DNA of 7,529 bases from Candidatus Sodaliphilus fimicaballi (lineage in GTDB: Bacteria > Bacteroidota > Bacteroidia > Bacteroidales > Muribaculaceae): contig JAGHTV010000164.1 of assembly GCA_018065165.1 (NCBI GenBank), positions 1 to 7,529 on the forward strand. The letters run 5' to 3'. Position 1 is the first letter of the stretch, and each line of letters opens with the position of its first letter. Positions 1 through 6,673 of the stretch are shown piece after piece. The notes below the pieces were generated by a model. That model ran no database searches and was not told the origin of the DNA. It saw only the letters and a list, made by a program, of their open reading frames with translations. A program made the position numbers and the translations under genes.

Positions 1-587
1 GTCATGAACTGGGTAACCACGGTTTTACCCACACTGCTATGGACTGGATAACGCCCGAGGAAGGCGACCGCGAGATAGAGCGCAACGATAGTGCCATCTA
101 TGCTCACACAGGCATTCATCCCGTGAGTTTCTGCTTCCCCGGCAACGGACGCAACGATGCCATCATTGCCCGCGTGATGGCACATCCGCGCATCACGGGA
201 GCCCGCACCTTCGAGACCGGCATAGGCGGTGGAGCCACCGTCAAGGGGCTTGACAAGTGGATTGATGACGCCATAGATCGTGGCGAGTGGGTAGTGGGAA
301 TGACTCATGGCATGACCCATGGTTGGGACCGCTTCGACCATCCCGAGGTATTGTGGCAGCATCTGGCCCATGCCTGCGAACTGGCCCGTACAGGCAAGTT
401 GTGGATAGCAACCTTTGCCCAGGTCAACGAGTACAAGCGTGGCCTCAGTGCCGAGGCTACCTACATCCTCGACCGCAAGCCCAGGAAAGTGACACAGCAA
501 GGCAAACGCCTGCGTCCCTACCAGAGTTGGGACGGTAGCTGGTGCGTCGACGCCCGCCGCAACGTGCCCATCACAGTCAAGTACTAA
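1..587 (+). CDS. Polysaccharide deacetylase (NodB-type) family protein, 3' part
   Basis: The reading frame is open from the window edge (first whole codon at 3) to a TAA at 585-587, so the true start lies outside. The first visible residues are HELGNHGFTH. This fits the metal-binding HxxxH motif of the NodB/carbohydrate esterase 4 fold, in which two histidines help hold a divalent metal. About 30 residues later FCFPGNGRND resembles the groove motif that usually reads RxFRPPxG. A later HGMTHGWDRFDHP stretch could hold the distal catalytic histidine. The catalytic Asp-Asp motif would be upstream and is not visible. Family members remove N- or O-acetyl groups from polysaccharides, and many Bacteroidales homologues are exported, but no signal peptide can be judged here. 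The stretch is clearly more GC-rich than the genes from 3431 onward. It converges on the secreted-protein gene at 689. The family call is fairly firm; the substrate is unknown. Confidence 0.82.
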   Translation, partial: HELGNHGFTHTAMDWITPEEGDREIERNDSAIYAHTGIHPVSFCFPGNGRNDAIIARVMAHPRITGARTFETGIGGGATVKGLDKWIDDAIDRGEWVVGMTHGMTHGWDRFDHPEVLWQHLAHACELARTGKLWIATFAQVNEYKRGLSAEATYILDRKPRKVTQQGKRLRPYQSWDGSWCVDARRNVPITVKY

Positions 588-632
588 CTAAACCATAAAA
601 AGAGGGATCTTTTCCCCGTCATGCATACAACA

Positions 633-664
633 AAGCGGTGAACGCATTGATGCGTCCACCGCTT
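633..664. terminator. Hairpin between convergent genes, probable bidirectional terminator
   Basis: AAGCGGTG (633-640) pairs with CACCGCTT (657-664). After one A/C mismatch, ACGCA (642-646) pairs with TGCGT (651-655) around a TTGA loop. It lies 46 bases after the deacetylase stop and 25 bases after the stop of the minus-strand gene, where a shared terminator is expected. Neither side has a long T run, so intrinsic termination is not certain. A weaker hairpin, AAAAGA/TCTTTT at 598-613, lies just before it. Confidence 0.6.
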
Positions 665-688
665 GTGTTATCTAACAGTTACAAGTAA

Positions 689-2731
689 TTACTTGATGAA
701 CTTAACAGAACTCATGCTGCCGTCAACATACTTGGTAACCTGGATGTTAACACCTTGAGCGGGTGCGCTAACTTCCATACCAGCGATGTTGTAGTACTTG
801 ACGCTAGCAACAGCCTTGTTAGCATTGACATCGTTAACTGCAGTTGCCTCGCTAACAAAGAATGCGGGACCAAATGTCTCGGTTGATACATTGCCTGAGG
901 GATCCTCGAGGACAACCTTAAGGTCAAACCAACCTTCAGCATTAACGGGTGCGAGTGATGCACGGTAGAGGTAGCCAAATGCGGGCATTGTGAATGCGCT
1001 TGCATCCTCGGTAGCCTCAAGCTCGTTCCACTCGTCGGTGCCATGAGCTGCGTAGAGAACCTTTACGCTTGCGATGGTTGAGCAGTCATACCAGCGGTTG
1101 GCTGCTACAGCTGCATCGTGATGATACTTCCAGTCGGCAGCTGCAAACTCGAGAACGCCTTGTGAAGGATAGTCAAAGTACTCAGTGATTTCGCCCTCGG
1201 TGGTGAGGAAACGCAGTGCTTGGATTGAGGGAGCAGCATAGTCCTCAGTACCCAGTGCATGGTTGTGGAGTACAAGCTCAGTCTTGCCCTCAAGCTCGCC
1301 AACCTTAACATTGTTGTTCACATAAGTGAAGTTGGTGAAGTCGCCGTCGGTAGTGGTTGATGATGTGCAAGTGTTGATACCAGACTCGATAATCTCGCCA
1401 TAGCGACCAGTGAACACGCGCAGCTTGCTTGACTTGTTGCCATCATAGTCCTTAGGCTTGATGCTCAGCAATTGAGGACGACCGCCACCATAAACATATG
1501 AGTCAACATACTTGTCGTCAAATGACAGAACGGGGTGACCAGGATAAACCTTTGACACGCCACCGCCAACGGGAATTACAAGACCGTCCATCAGGTCGAA
1601 ACCAAAGTTGATAAAGTGCAGGCCTTGAACCTTGTTACCTGCAACGGGAACACCAATGATGTGCTTGTATTGGCCTGTTACCAGGATGTCACCCATAAGG
1701 GGGCTGCAGTGAACTGCCCAACCACCATCTTCGGGCTCTGCGAGGTCAACATACATCTCGTTCTTGTAGTCGCCCGAGAGAATGATTGACTTGTACTCGT
1801 TCTTTGCACTTGCCAGGATGTCGCCATTGTAAGAGCAAATCAGGCGGTTAGCATAGATGTGTGAGTTAGGCTCACCCTCACCCTTAGGAGTGGGAAGGAA
1901 CTTCTGTGAGTAGAACTTCAGGTTAGCGGGATCAGTGTTGACTGTAGCTGCAGCAAACTTGATCTCGGGATACTTGAAGAAGTAGAACTGGTTGTTGGCC
2001 AGAGACTTCATGTTGCTAGTGTGCAACAGAGAGAAACGGTCGCTCACCTTGTTTACATAGTAGTCAACATCATAGCCCTTAACGCGGTATGTACCACCAA
2101 CGATTGTGTGAACCACGCCCATGCCCTTGAGAGCAAAGAATGAGTAGCTGCGGTAGCTAGTACAGTTGCCGGGAACAGCAACAGCACCGTTCTCATACTC
2201 GTCGAGGTTAAACAGAGTGCCATTGTCGTCATAAGCCTTGAATCTGATGGGCTCGGTAGCCTCGCTCATGTCAAAGTTGAGAGTAGTGTCGCCATTGATC
2301 TCCACATTCTCCTTAAACACGATATAGTTGCCCACGGGTTTGCCCTTGAACATAGCGTGCATGTCATATTTGCCAACGGGGATAGAAGCTGTGACAGTGT
2401 TTGACGCACCCTTAGTATCTACAGCGAGAACCTTCTGCTCGGGGTTGTAGATAGTCAGGCTCATAGGAGATGCCAGGTTAGGATCCTTTATTACATAGTT
2501 GAATGTAACAGTAGCAGTTGTGCCAGCCATGGGCTTAACCTTCTTTACATAAACTGTGCGGTCACCAAGTTCCTGCTTCTGGTAGTCATTGGTGGGCAAG
2601 TACAGTTCAACACTTTCATCTTGTGGCATAGCCACAGGTGATGACTTTGACAAGTCAGTTACGACTTGTGCCTGAGAGCAAAGTGACATTCCAAATGCCG
2701 CCAATGCCAAAACTAAAGACTTTCTCTTCAT
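689..2731 (-). CDS. Secreted protein of unknown function with type-A-like C-terminal sorting domain
   Basis: I do not recognise the main body of this 680-residue protein. The ATG at 2731 was chosen because it gives a clean signal peptide: MKRKS, a hydrophobic stretch, then a signal peptidase I type site after SQA (about residue 21). An in-frame ATG at 2815 would add 28 residues before that signal and lies only about 50 bases past the predicted transcription start, so it is less likely. The body is rich in beta-prone segments, with no catalytic motif that I can name. Residues from roughly 550 to 620 (GWFDLKVVLEDPSGN) look like an Ig/fibronectin-type domain. The last 50 residues (VKYYNIAGMEVS to VKFIK) match the type-A-like sorting domain seen at the ends of many Bacteroidales exported proteins. 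Such proteins are often sent to the surface by the type IX system, but some relatives keep the domain without a functional system. The gene is monocistronic: its own promoter is at 2873-2903 and a terminator-like hairpin follows the stop. Confidence 0.85.
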   Translation of the reverse strand: MKRKSLVLALAAFGMSLCSQAQVVTDLSKSSPVAMPQDESVELYLPTNDYQKQELGDRTVYVKKVKPMAGTTATVTFNYVIKDPNLASPMSLTIYNPEQKVLAVDTKGASNTVTASIPVGKYDMHAMFKGKPVGNYIVFKENVEINGDTTLNFDMSEATEPIRFKAYDDNGTLFNLDEYENGAVAVPGNCTSYRSYSFFALKGMGVVHTIVGGTYRVKGYDVDYYVNKVSDRFSLLHTSNMKSLANNQFYFFKYPEIKFAAATVNTDPANLKFYSQKFLPTPKGEGEPNSHIYANRLICSYNGDILASAKNEYKSIILSGDYKNEMYVDLAEPEDGGWAVHCSPLMGDILVTGQYKHIIGVPVAGNKVQGLHFINFGFDLMDGLVIPVGGGVSKVYPGHPVLSFDDKYVDSYVYGGGRPQLLSIKPKDYDGNKSSKLRVFTGRYGEIIESGINTCTSSTTTDGDFTNFTYVNNNVKVGELEGKTELVLHNHALGTEDYAAPSIQALRFLTTEGEITEYFDYPSQGVLEFAAADWKYHHDAAVAANRWYDCSTIASVKVLYAAHGTDEWNELEATEDASAFTMPAFGYLYRASLAPVNAEGWFDLKVVLEDPSGNVSTETFGPAFFVSEATAVNDVNANKAVASVKYYNIAGMEVSAPAQGVNIQVTKYVDGSMSSVKFIK

Positions 2732-2872
2732 GTTTGTTTGATATTTAAAGTGAGTAAATTTCACAATGATAACAACATATGCAACTGATACAGCCCGCGA
2801 TAAGTTGCAAGTCAATATGCACTTACAGATTGTTGAATTTATAATAAACTCAAAAAGCTCCTTAATTTTCTG

Positions 2873-2903
2873 CTAAAGTACGACAAATTTATAGATTGAC
2901 AAA
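2873..2903 (-). promoter_or_regulatory. Bacteroidetes-type promoter for the secreted-protein gene
   Basis: Read on the minus strand, TTTG (2903-2900) is followed after exactly 19 bases by TACTTTAG (2880-2873). This is one base off the Bacteroidetes primary sigma consensus TTTG-N19-TAnnTTTG. Transcription would start near 2866, leaving a leader of about 135 bases before the ATG at 2731. I see no clear hairpin or riboswitch in that leader. Confidence 0.55.
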
Positions 2904-2905
2904 GG

Positions 2906-2941
2906 AAAATTCCGGTTAATAATGCTATTAGCCGGAATTTT
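2906..2941 (-). terminator. Strong hairpin terminator after the macrodomain-like gene
   Basis: AAAATTCCGG (2906-2915) pairs with CCGGAATTTT (2932-2941). The stem continues through a T-G wobble (2916/2931) and TAATA/TATTA (2917-2921/2926-2930) to an ATGC loop, giving about 16 pairs. T-rich flanks on both sides make it usable in either direction. On the minus strand it lies 57 bases after the stop at 2999, ending the operon from 4840. The -33 box of the next promoter begins two bases later, which insulates the two units. Confidence 0.8.
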
Positions 2942-2998
2942 TATGAATTTGTCATTTGGGGAACGTTCTCCAAAAAAATAATACGAGAAACAATACTA

Positions 2999-3397
2999 TT
3001 ACTGTGCGAGGATTTCAACGAAATCCTTGGCCAGGATAACATTCTCCATAGCGATAGCGTCCTTGAACAGCGGAGCAATCTCGGCCGGCCTGAAGCCTGC
3101 AATGCCACAAGCAATGCGAGTCACATAGAACTTGAGCTCCGGATGCTCGCGTGCACAAGCGAGAAAGTTCTGAACCTTGCCGCCTATGTAGTCGACACCG
3201 CCTTCCATCGTTGGCAAGGCGTAGCACTGGCCAGTGATTCCCTCGCCAACGCCCCACTCGGCGCCAAACCTAGCGTGGGCACTCGCCGCCGCACCACCAC
3301 CATGACGGCCATGAATGTTACTGCCAAAGACAAAAACCTCACCCTCACGCAACTGCGTAATCATATTGGGAGTAAACTCTCTGTTATATCCATTCAT
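2999..3397 (-). CDS. Macrodomain-like 'FGSN' protein (phage-associated family)
   Basis: This 132-residue protein has the signature of a small family found in phages and bacteria: FVFGSNIHGRHGGGAA (residues 22-37), FGAEWGVGEGITGQCYALPT (44-63) and FYVTRIACGIAGF (90-102). The glycine-rich loop after FGSN and the later 'vT.IacGiAGf..a.IaplF' segment resemble the ligand-binding loops of macrodomains, which bind ADP-ribose and related nucleotides. From memory, databases name relatives 'A1S_2505 family phage non-structural protein'; I could not check this. No reaction can be assigned. The start at 3397 gives the usual short leader before the FGSN motif. The gene begins 33 bases after the stop of the DUF2130 gene, with no clear promoter between, so the two are probably co-transcribed. 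The hairpin at 2906-2941 ends the unit. Confidence 0.72.
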   Translation of the reverse strand: MNGYNREFTPNMITQLREGEVFVFGSNIHGRHGGGAAASAHARFGAEWGVGEGITGQCYALPTMEGGVDYIGGKVQNFLACAREHPELKFYVTRIACGIAGFRPAEIAPLFKDAIAMENVILAKDFVEILAQ

Positions 3398-3430
3398 AGT
3401 AGAAAATTATATGCTGTAATGTAGACAATA

Positions 3431-4840
3431 TTAATCAGCGACAACTTCAATGTGATTACTTTCTCTTGCTTCGTCAAGTTTTGCTTTGAGTGTTGGATTT
3501 TTATGGGTAAGCTTGCGAATGGTAATGTCTTCAAAGTTGTTTTCTGCCTTGTACAGATGATCAACCCATAGGCGTAAGTCTTCCTTCATGTTCTGCAGCT
3601 GTTTTATAGCTTTGTCTATGTCATCAAGAGCACTGTTGTATCGGGAGGCTGCATCTTTAACATGCTTCCCAAAAACGCTCTTGAATTGATTTAGCTTGTC
3701 TTCAAAGTGAGTGACGTCAATTTCGTGATTCTTGGCTTCGGCGAGTTCTTTCTTCACCTTGACTGTATTGCGGCCAGTCTGTACAAGTAGCGAAATGATT
3801 GTAAGGAACTGTTGCGGACGCACGACATACATCTTCTCATAGCCTGGAACTGCATAGATGCCGTTGTTGTACAGGTCATTGTCAAGTTCCAAAAGAGACA
3901 CTAATACTGCATATTCGCAATTTTTCTTTGTACGGTCTAAATCCAGTTTTTTGAAGAAGTCGGAATTTTTGTGCTTAATCTGGGTTTCATCTGCTTCGTT
4001 CTTCATTTCAAACATGATGGAGACAGATTCAATTCCATCTACAATGTCTCTGAATACAAAATCACCCTTTGTTCCATCAATAACGTCATTATCCTTTCCG
4101 AACTCTGCACTTGGTAGATATGGATGTACCATCATCTCAAACTGGTTGTTGCAGTAAACTTCAAGAGACTCGCCAATCATCTTAGTTGATTGCTTTGCCT
4201 TAAAGTCACGGTACTGTGCAATCACTTCGTCCTTCATATCAAGCTCACGCTTGTGTTGCTTCTCACTTTGTGATATTTGAGACTTATACTGCTCATGAAT
4301 TGCCAATATCTCGTTTTGAGACCTTTGCTTGTTGAGTTCAACGTCATTCTGGAGTCGGGTAATTTCATTCTCCATGGTTCTCAAGGTTTCGTTTGCTTTA
4401 TCTTTGGCTTGCTGCAATTGTTCACGTGCAGCTTGGTTAGCCTCCATAAGAGCCAGTTTTTTATCTGACTCGTTTTGAGATACCTTGGTCTGTAACTCGC
4501 TTATTTCCCTTGATTTCTTTGAGATCTCAAGGTTTAGTTCCTGCTCCTTTTTTGCCACTGCCAATTCAATTTGAGAATTGATGGCTTTCTCGGTATTGGC
4601 AAGTTCTTGCTTCAATGACTCAATGATTGAATCTTTTGCAGCTTTCTCCTTATCGTTGTTGCGTTCCAACTGGGACAAAGCTGCTTTATGCTCGGCCTCT
4701 TTAGTCTTTTGAATCTCTTCTAGACGACGATGCAGCTCGTCGTCAAAGACATCAGTCCTGACCTGATTCAACAGTTGGGCATACTCTGACTCGTCAACAG
4801 AGAATACCTTGTGGCAATGTGGGCATTTTATTTCTTTCAT
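3431..4840 (-). CDS. DUF2130 protein: coiled coil plus PD-(D/E)XK nuclease-like domain
   Basis: The 469-residue protein starts at the ATG at 4840, which places the conserved MKEIKCPHCHKVF at the N-terminus. The upstream in-frame ATG at 4951 would add 37 AT-rich, unrelated residues. CPHC (6-9) is a single zinc-knuckle-like CxxC. Residues about 35-215 are charged, heptad-like coiled coil. The core follows: GESLE (223-227), GD at 259-260, FEMK (277-280) and a lysine-rich segment to about 306. D260, E278 and K280 fit the D...ExK catalytic pattern of PD-(D/E)XK nucleases. Residues 350-450 form another helical region. The layout of coiled coil then nuclease fold recalls RmuC, and I recognise the whole as DUF2130. 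Nuclease activity is an inference from the motif; the cellular role is unknown. It is the first gene of a probable two-gene operon with the macrodomain-like protein and is more AT-rich than the genes to its left. No convincing promoter is visible in 4841-5028. Confidence 0.82.
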   Translation of the reverse strand: MKEIKCPHCHKVFSVDESEYAQLLNQVRTDVFDDELHRRLEEIQKTKEAEHKAALSQLERNNDKEKAAKDSIIESLKQELANTEKAINSQIELAVAKKEQELNLEISKKSREISELQTKVSQNESDKKLALMEANQAAREQLQQAKDKANETLRTMENEITRLQNDVELNKQRSQNEILAIHEQYKSQISQSEKQHKRELDMKDEVIAQYRDFKAKQSTKMIGESLEVYCNNQFEMMVHPYLPSAEFGKDNDVIDGTKGDFVFRDIVDGIESVSIMFEMKNEADETQIKHKNSDFFKKLDLDRTKKNCEYAVLVSLLELDNDLYNNGIYAVPGYEKMYVVRPQQFLTIISLLVQTGRNTVKVKKELAEAKNHEIDVTHFEDKLNQFKSVFGKHVKDAASRYNSALDDIDKAIKQLQNMKEDLRLWVDHLYKAENNFEDITIRKLTHKNPTLKAKLDEARESNHIEVVAD

Positions 4841-5028
4841 ATGATAAATACCAGATTGTGTATACAAAATATATATGGGAATGCAAGATATAAAATTTTG
4901 TGTAAATTTACATGATTTTTTTGATAAAACTACGATTTTACAGTCAAACATTTTCCTTACCTAATATATTTTGACTTTTTTGTGTAGGCACTAAAACTTC
5001 GTAGCTGCTGATGGTTTATAATATATGT
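4841..5028. other. AT-rich intergenic DNA between the DUF2130 start and the IS4-type end
   Basis: No gene is supported in this 188-base stretch. It should hold the DUF2130 promoter, but I find no TTTG and TAnnTTTG pair at correct spacing. A 12-base perfect palindrome, TGTAAATTTACA (4901-4912), could be an operator or simply reflect the AT content. On the minus strand the last 23 codons before the IS end are open to a TAG at 4960, too little to call a gene remnant. Confidence 0.4.
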
Positions 5029-5318
5029 CACTACTGTCCCGAAAAAGTGGACGAGTCGGTATTTGAAATTATTGAAATATAGTCTTTTAGAATATGATTC
5101 TCGAGTCAACGGACTTGATTTTGTAACTTTGCAGCCAAAATCAATGACTGCATATGTTCCAAGACAAATTCGTTTTCGCACAATTGGCATCTTTTCTCGA
5201 CAGGAATCGCTTCAATTACCTTGTTCGCAAGTATGGTGGCGATCGCTATGTCAAGAGCTTCACATGCTGGAACCAACTCATGGCGCTCATGTTCGGGCAA
5301 CTCACTAATCGTGAAAGT
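5029..5318 (+). mobile_element. Left end of an IS4-family element, cut off by IS110
   Basis: The terminal sequence begins CACTACTGTCCCG at 5029 and continues AAAAAGTGGAC. The same terminal sequence starts at 7430, which fixes the outer edge: flanking bases differ (GT here, TA there), and the following 100 bases align without gaps. A perfect -7 box, TAACTTTG (5124-5131), lies 22 bases before the transposase ATG at 5154, though I find no good -33 box. Homology to the IS4-type transposase stops after the RES residues (to 5318), where the IS110 element begins. The right terminal repeat (reverse of ACTGTCCCG...) is not in the window, so this is a fragment. Confidence 0.78.
5154..5318 (+). pseudogene. 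IS4-family transposase, N-terminal fragment (DUF4372-like)
   Basis: Fifty-five residues are recognisable: MFQDKFVFAQLASFLDRN, then YLVRKYGGDRYVKSFTCWNQ and LMALMFGQLTNRES. This is the N-terminal domain (DUF4372 type) that precedes the DDE catalytic domain in one group of IS4 transposases, which are usually around 380-400 residues. The catalytic domain is absent, so no transposase activity is possible. The frame stays open to 5363, but residues after RES come from the IS110 left end. The break coincides with the CA proposed as the IS110 core. Confidence 0.78.
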
Positions 5319-5322
5319 CATT

Positions 5323-5330
5323 TAGATTTG
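5323..5330 (+). promoter_or_regulatory. -7 box at the IS110 left end, half of a possible circle-junction promoter
   Basis: TAGATTTG matches TAnnTTTG perfectly but has no -33 partner in the current left flank. If the right end (to CA 6682-6683) were joined to the left end (from 5321), CTTG at 6662-6665 would sit 20 bases before it, a near-consensus Bacteroidetes promoter. Transcription would start near 5338 and run into the structured RNA. IS110-family elements such as IS492 and IS621 are known to form such junction promoters; that this one does so is inference. Confidence 0.4.
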
Positions 5331-5358
5331 CAGTGTCAAACAAAATTGATTGTTTTTC

Positions 5359-5532
5359 GTTAACTTTACAAACAAAAAAGTTAACCACGAGAAAAAGGAG
5401 TGAACTATTGTTTAATCTGGGCTCTGCCATCCGCAGAATTAGTCTCCTTTTTCTTTCAGTTGAACATGTGACAAACTAGATTTGTGGGAAATACCCGTTA
5501 AATGATACAGTCTGTCCAACTTCGTGGTTAAC
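5359..5532 (+). ncRNA. Putative IS110 bridge RNA (seekRNA) with two guide loops
   Basis: The left end of the element has nested complementarity. GTTAACCACGA (5380-5390) pairs perfectly with TCGTGGTTAAC (5522-5532). Directly inside, GAAAAAGGAG (5391-5400) pairs perfectly with CTCCTTTTTC (5444-5453) around a 43-base loop. A second arm follows: AGTTG (5458-5462) with CAACT (5517-5521), then GACA (5470-5473) with TGTC (5513-5516), enclosing about 40 bases. A 5' hairpin, GTTAACTTT/AAAGTTAAC (5359-5367/5377-5385), overlaps and competes with the closing stem. In IS110 bridge RNAs the first loop binds the target and the second the donor ends. The second loop has CTAGATTT, as at the right end, and TAAATGA, the reverse complement of TCATTTA at the left end. 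I could not assign target guides. Exact RNA ends are unknown; pairing was found by eye. Confidence 0.6.
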
Positions 5533-5556
5533 CCAAAAAACGATTACTGCAAATTT

Positions 5557-6576
5557 ATGAAAAAGTACGATTACATCGGCATTGACATCAGTAAAAAAAC
5601 TATTGATGTTGCAATTTTTGAGAGTGCGAACCAAAAAAAGAGCGAATTCAACCACTGCAAGCAGGATAACAGCCTCACAGGTTACCGTTCGATGCTCAGA
5701 TGGTTGAGGAAATGCGGAGTCAAGGCAGGAGAGTTCGAGGTGTGCATGGAAGCCACGGGTGTATACACCTATCCGTTATGCCAGTTTTTGGAATCTAAGC
5801 GCATCAGCTACAAGGTCGTTGATCCCCGTCAGATGAAGAACTCGTTCGGCTTGGTACGAGGCAAGAACGACCAGATAGATGCTTGCCGCATTTCATATTA
5901 CGCATTCCTTCATCGTGACGAGAAGCAGTATAGCCGGCTGGGAGCGGCTTCCATGCGCCAGCTCCGGTACCTCGACGCAGCCCGCAACCGTCTGGTCAAG
6001 GAAATCGCGAAATGCAAGGCCGTACTTACCGAAGCCCGGATAAGTTTGGACTTCCCAAAGATAATCGTGCAACTTACCGCAAAACAGCTGTCGTTTTTGG
6101 AGAAGCAGCTTGAATGCATAGAAAACGAAATGGACAGCATTATCCACGAGGACGAGGAAATGAACAAGAACTACAACCTGTTGCTTTCTGTGCCATGTGT
6201 AGGGGCAGTAAATGCCAGGAACATGATTATATATACCTGTAACTTTACGCTGTTTTCCGATGCACGCAAGTATTGCAGCTACATAGGTGCCGCACCCTTC
6301 CCTAACTCATCTGGCACGTCCCTGAACGGAAAAGACAGAGTGCTTGGCGGAAACAAAAAACTGAAAGCGGATCTAAGCCAAGCCATAAAGTCTGGTTTTG
6401 CGCACAATCCGGTAATCAAGGCGTATATCTCACGGCTCATGGATAAGGGCAAGTCTTACGGATGTGCAGCCAATGCCGCAAAATGCAAGGTAATCAGGTG
6501 GATGTTCGCTACCATCAAGCGGGGCACACCATTCGTCCAGCTAAAATACTATGAAAACACACCGGGGGTCGCCTAA
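5557..6576 (+). CDS. IS110-family transposase (DEDD recombinase)
   Basis: The 339-residue protein has the full IS110 layout. The N-terminal RuvC-like DEDD domain shows GIDISK (D10), MEATGVY (E65) and KNDQIDA (D105 and D108), the four metal-binding acids. A helical linker covers about 125-205. The C-terminal Transposase_20 domain has LLSVPCVGAVNA (208-220), then YIGAAPFPNSSGTS (242-255), which supplies the conserved catalytic serine of the SG motif. Length is normal for the family, and no frameshift or lost residue is seen, so it may be active. The ATG at 5557 was chosen. An in-frame GTG at 5524 would add 11 residues and start inside the closing stem of the guide RNA. Known members cut and join DNA at donor and target sites specified by the bridge RNA. 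A perfect -7 box TAGATTTG (5477-5484), with TTTC 19 bases earlier (5454-5457), may drive the gene from within the RNA region. Confidence 0.93.
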   Translation: MKKYDYIGIDISKKTIDVAIFESANQKKSEFNHCKQDNSLTGYRSMLRWLRKCGVKAGEFEVCMEATGVYTYPLCQFLESKRISYKVVDPRQMKNSFGLVRGKNDQIDACRISYYAFLHRDEKQYSRLGAASMRQLRYLDAARNRLVKEIAKCKAVLTEARISLDFPKIIVQLTAKQLSFLEKQLECIENEMDSIIHEDEEMNKNYNLLLSVPCVGAVNARNMIIYTCNFTLFSDARKYCSYIGAAPFPNSSGTSLNGKDRVLGGNKKLKADLSQAIKSGFAHNPVIKAYISRLMDKGKSYGCAANAAKCKVIRWMFATIKRGTPFVQLKYYENTPGVA

Positions 6577-6582
6577 CGGCAA

Positions 6583-6595
6583 GGGGCAGAGCCCC
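6583..6595 (+). other. Short GC-rich hairpin just after the transposase stop
   Basis: GGGGC (6583-6587) and GCCCC (6591-6595) pair around an AGA loop, six bases after the stop codon. No T run follows, so it is not a standard intrinsic terminator, though it may protect the mRNA end. Ten bases of it (GGCAGAGCCC, 6585-6594) are the exact reverse complement of GGGCTCTGCC (5419-5428) in the first loop of the putative bridge RNA. Confidence 0.45.
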
Positions 6596-6673
6596 GACGA
6601 GTGAACATAAACACTGCATTTCAACAAAAAGAAAGACCTGCGCAAACTTTCTATAGAAAAACTTGCACAAGTC

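Noticed and set aside
2732..2815. N-terminal extension of the secreted protein to the ATG at 2815
   Set aside because: It would put 28 residues before an otherwise standard signal peptide, and the ATG at 2731 fits better with the promoter and leader.
3143..3424. Plus-strand open frame opposite the macrodomain-like gene
   Set aside because: It mirrors a well-supported gene on the other strand and has no family features.
4901..4912. Palindrome TGTAAATTTACA as an operator
   Set aside because: It is a single AT-rich palindrome with no second copy and no promoter placed beside it.
4841..4951. N-terminal extension of the DUF2130 protein to 4951
   Set aside because: The added 37 residues are encoded by AT-rich intergenic DNA and precede the conserved MKEIKCPHC start.
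5319..5363. Continuation of the IS4 transposase frame to 5363
   Set aside because: The frame stays open, but the residues after RES do not resemble the family and derive from the IS110 left end.
5401..5443. Target guides in the first loop matching the present flanks
   Set aside because: TGAACTA (5401-5407) equals the reverse complement of TAGTTCA (6686-6692) in the right flank, but it lies on the wrong side of the loop for a right-target guide, and no left-target match was found.
5524..5556. GTG start for the IS110 transposase
   Set aside because: The extra residues come from the closing stem of the putative guide RNA; the ATG at 5557 leads directly into the conserved N-terminus.
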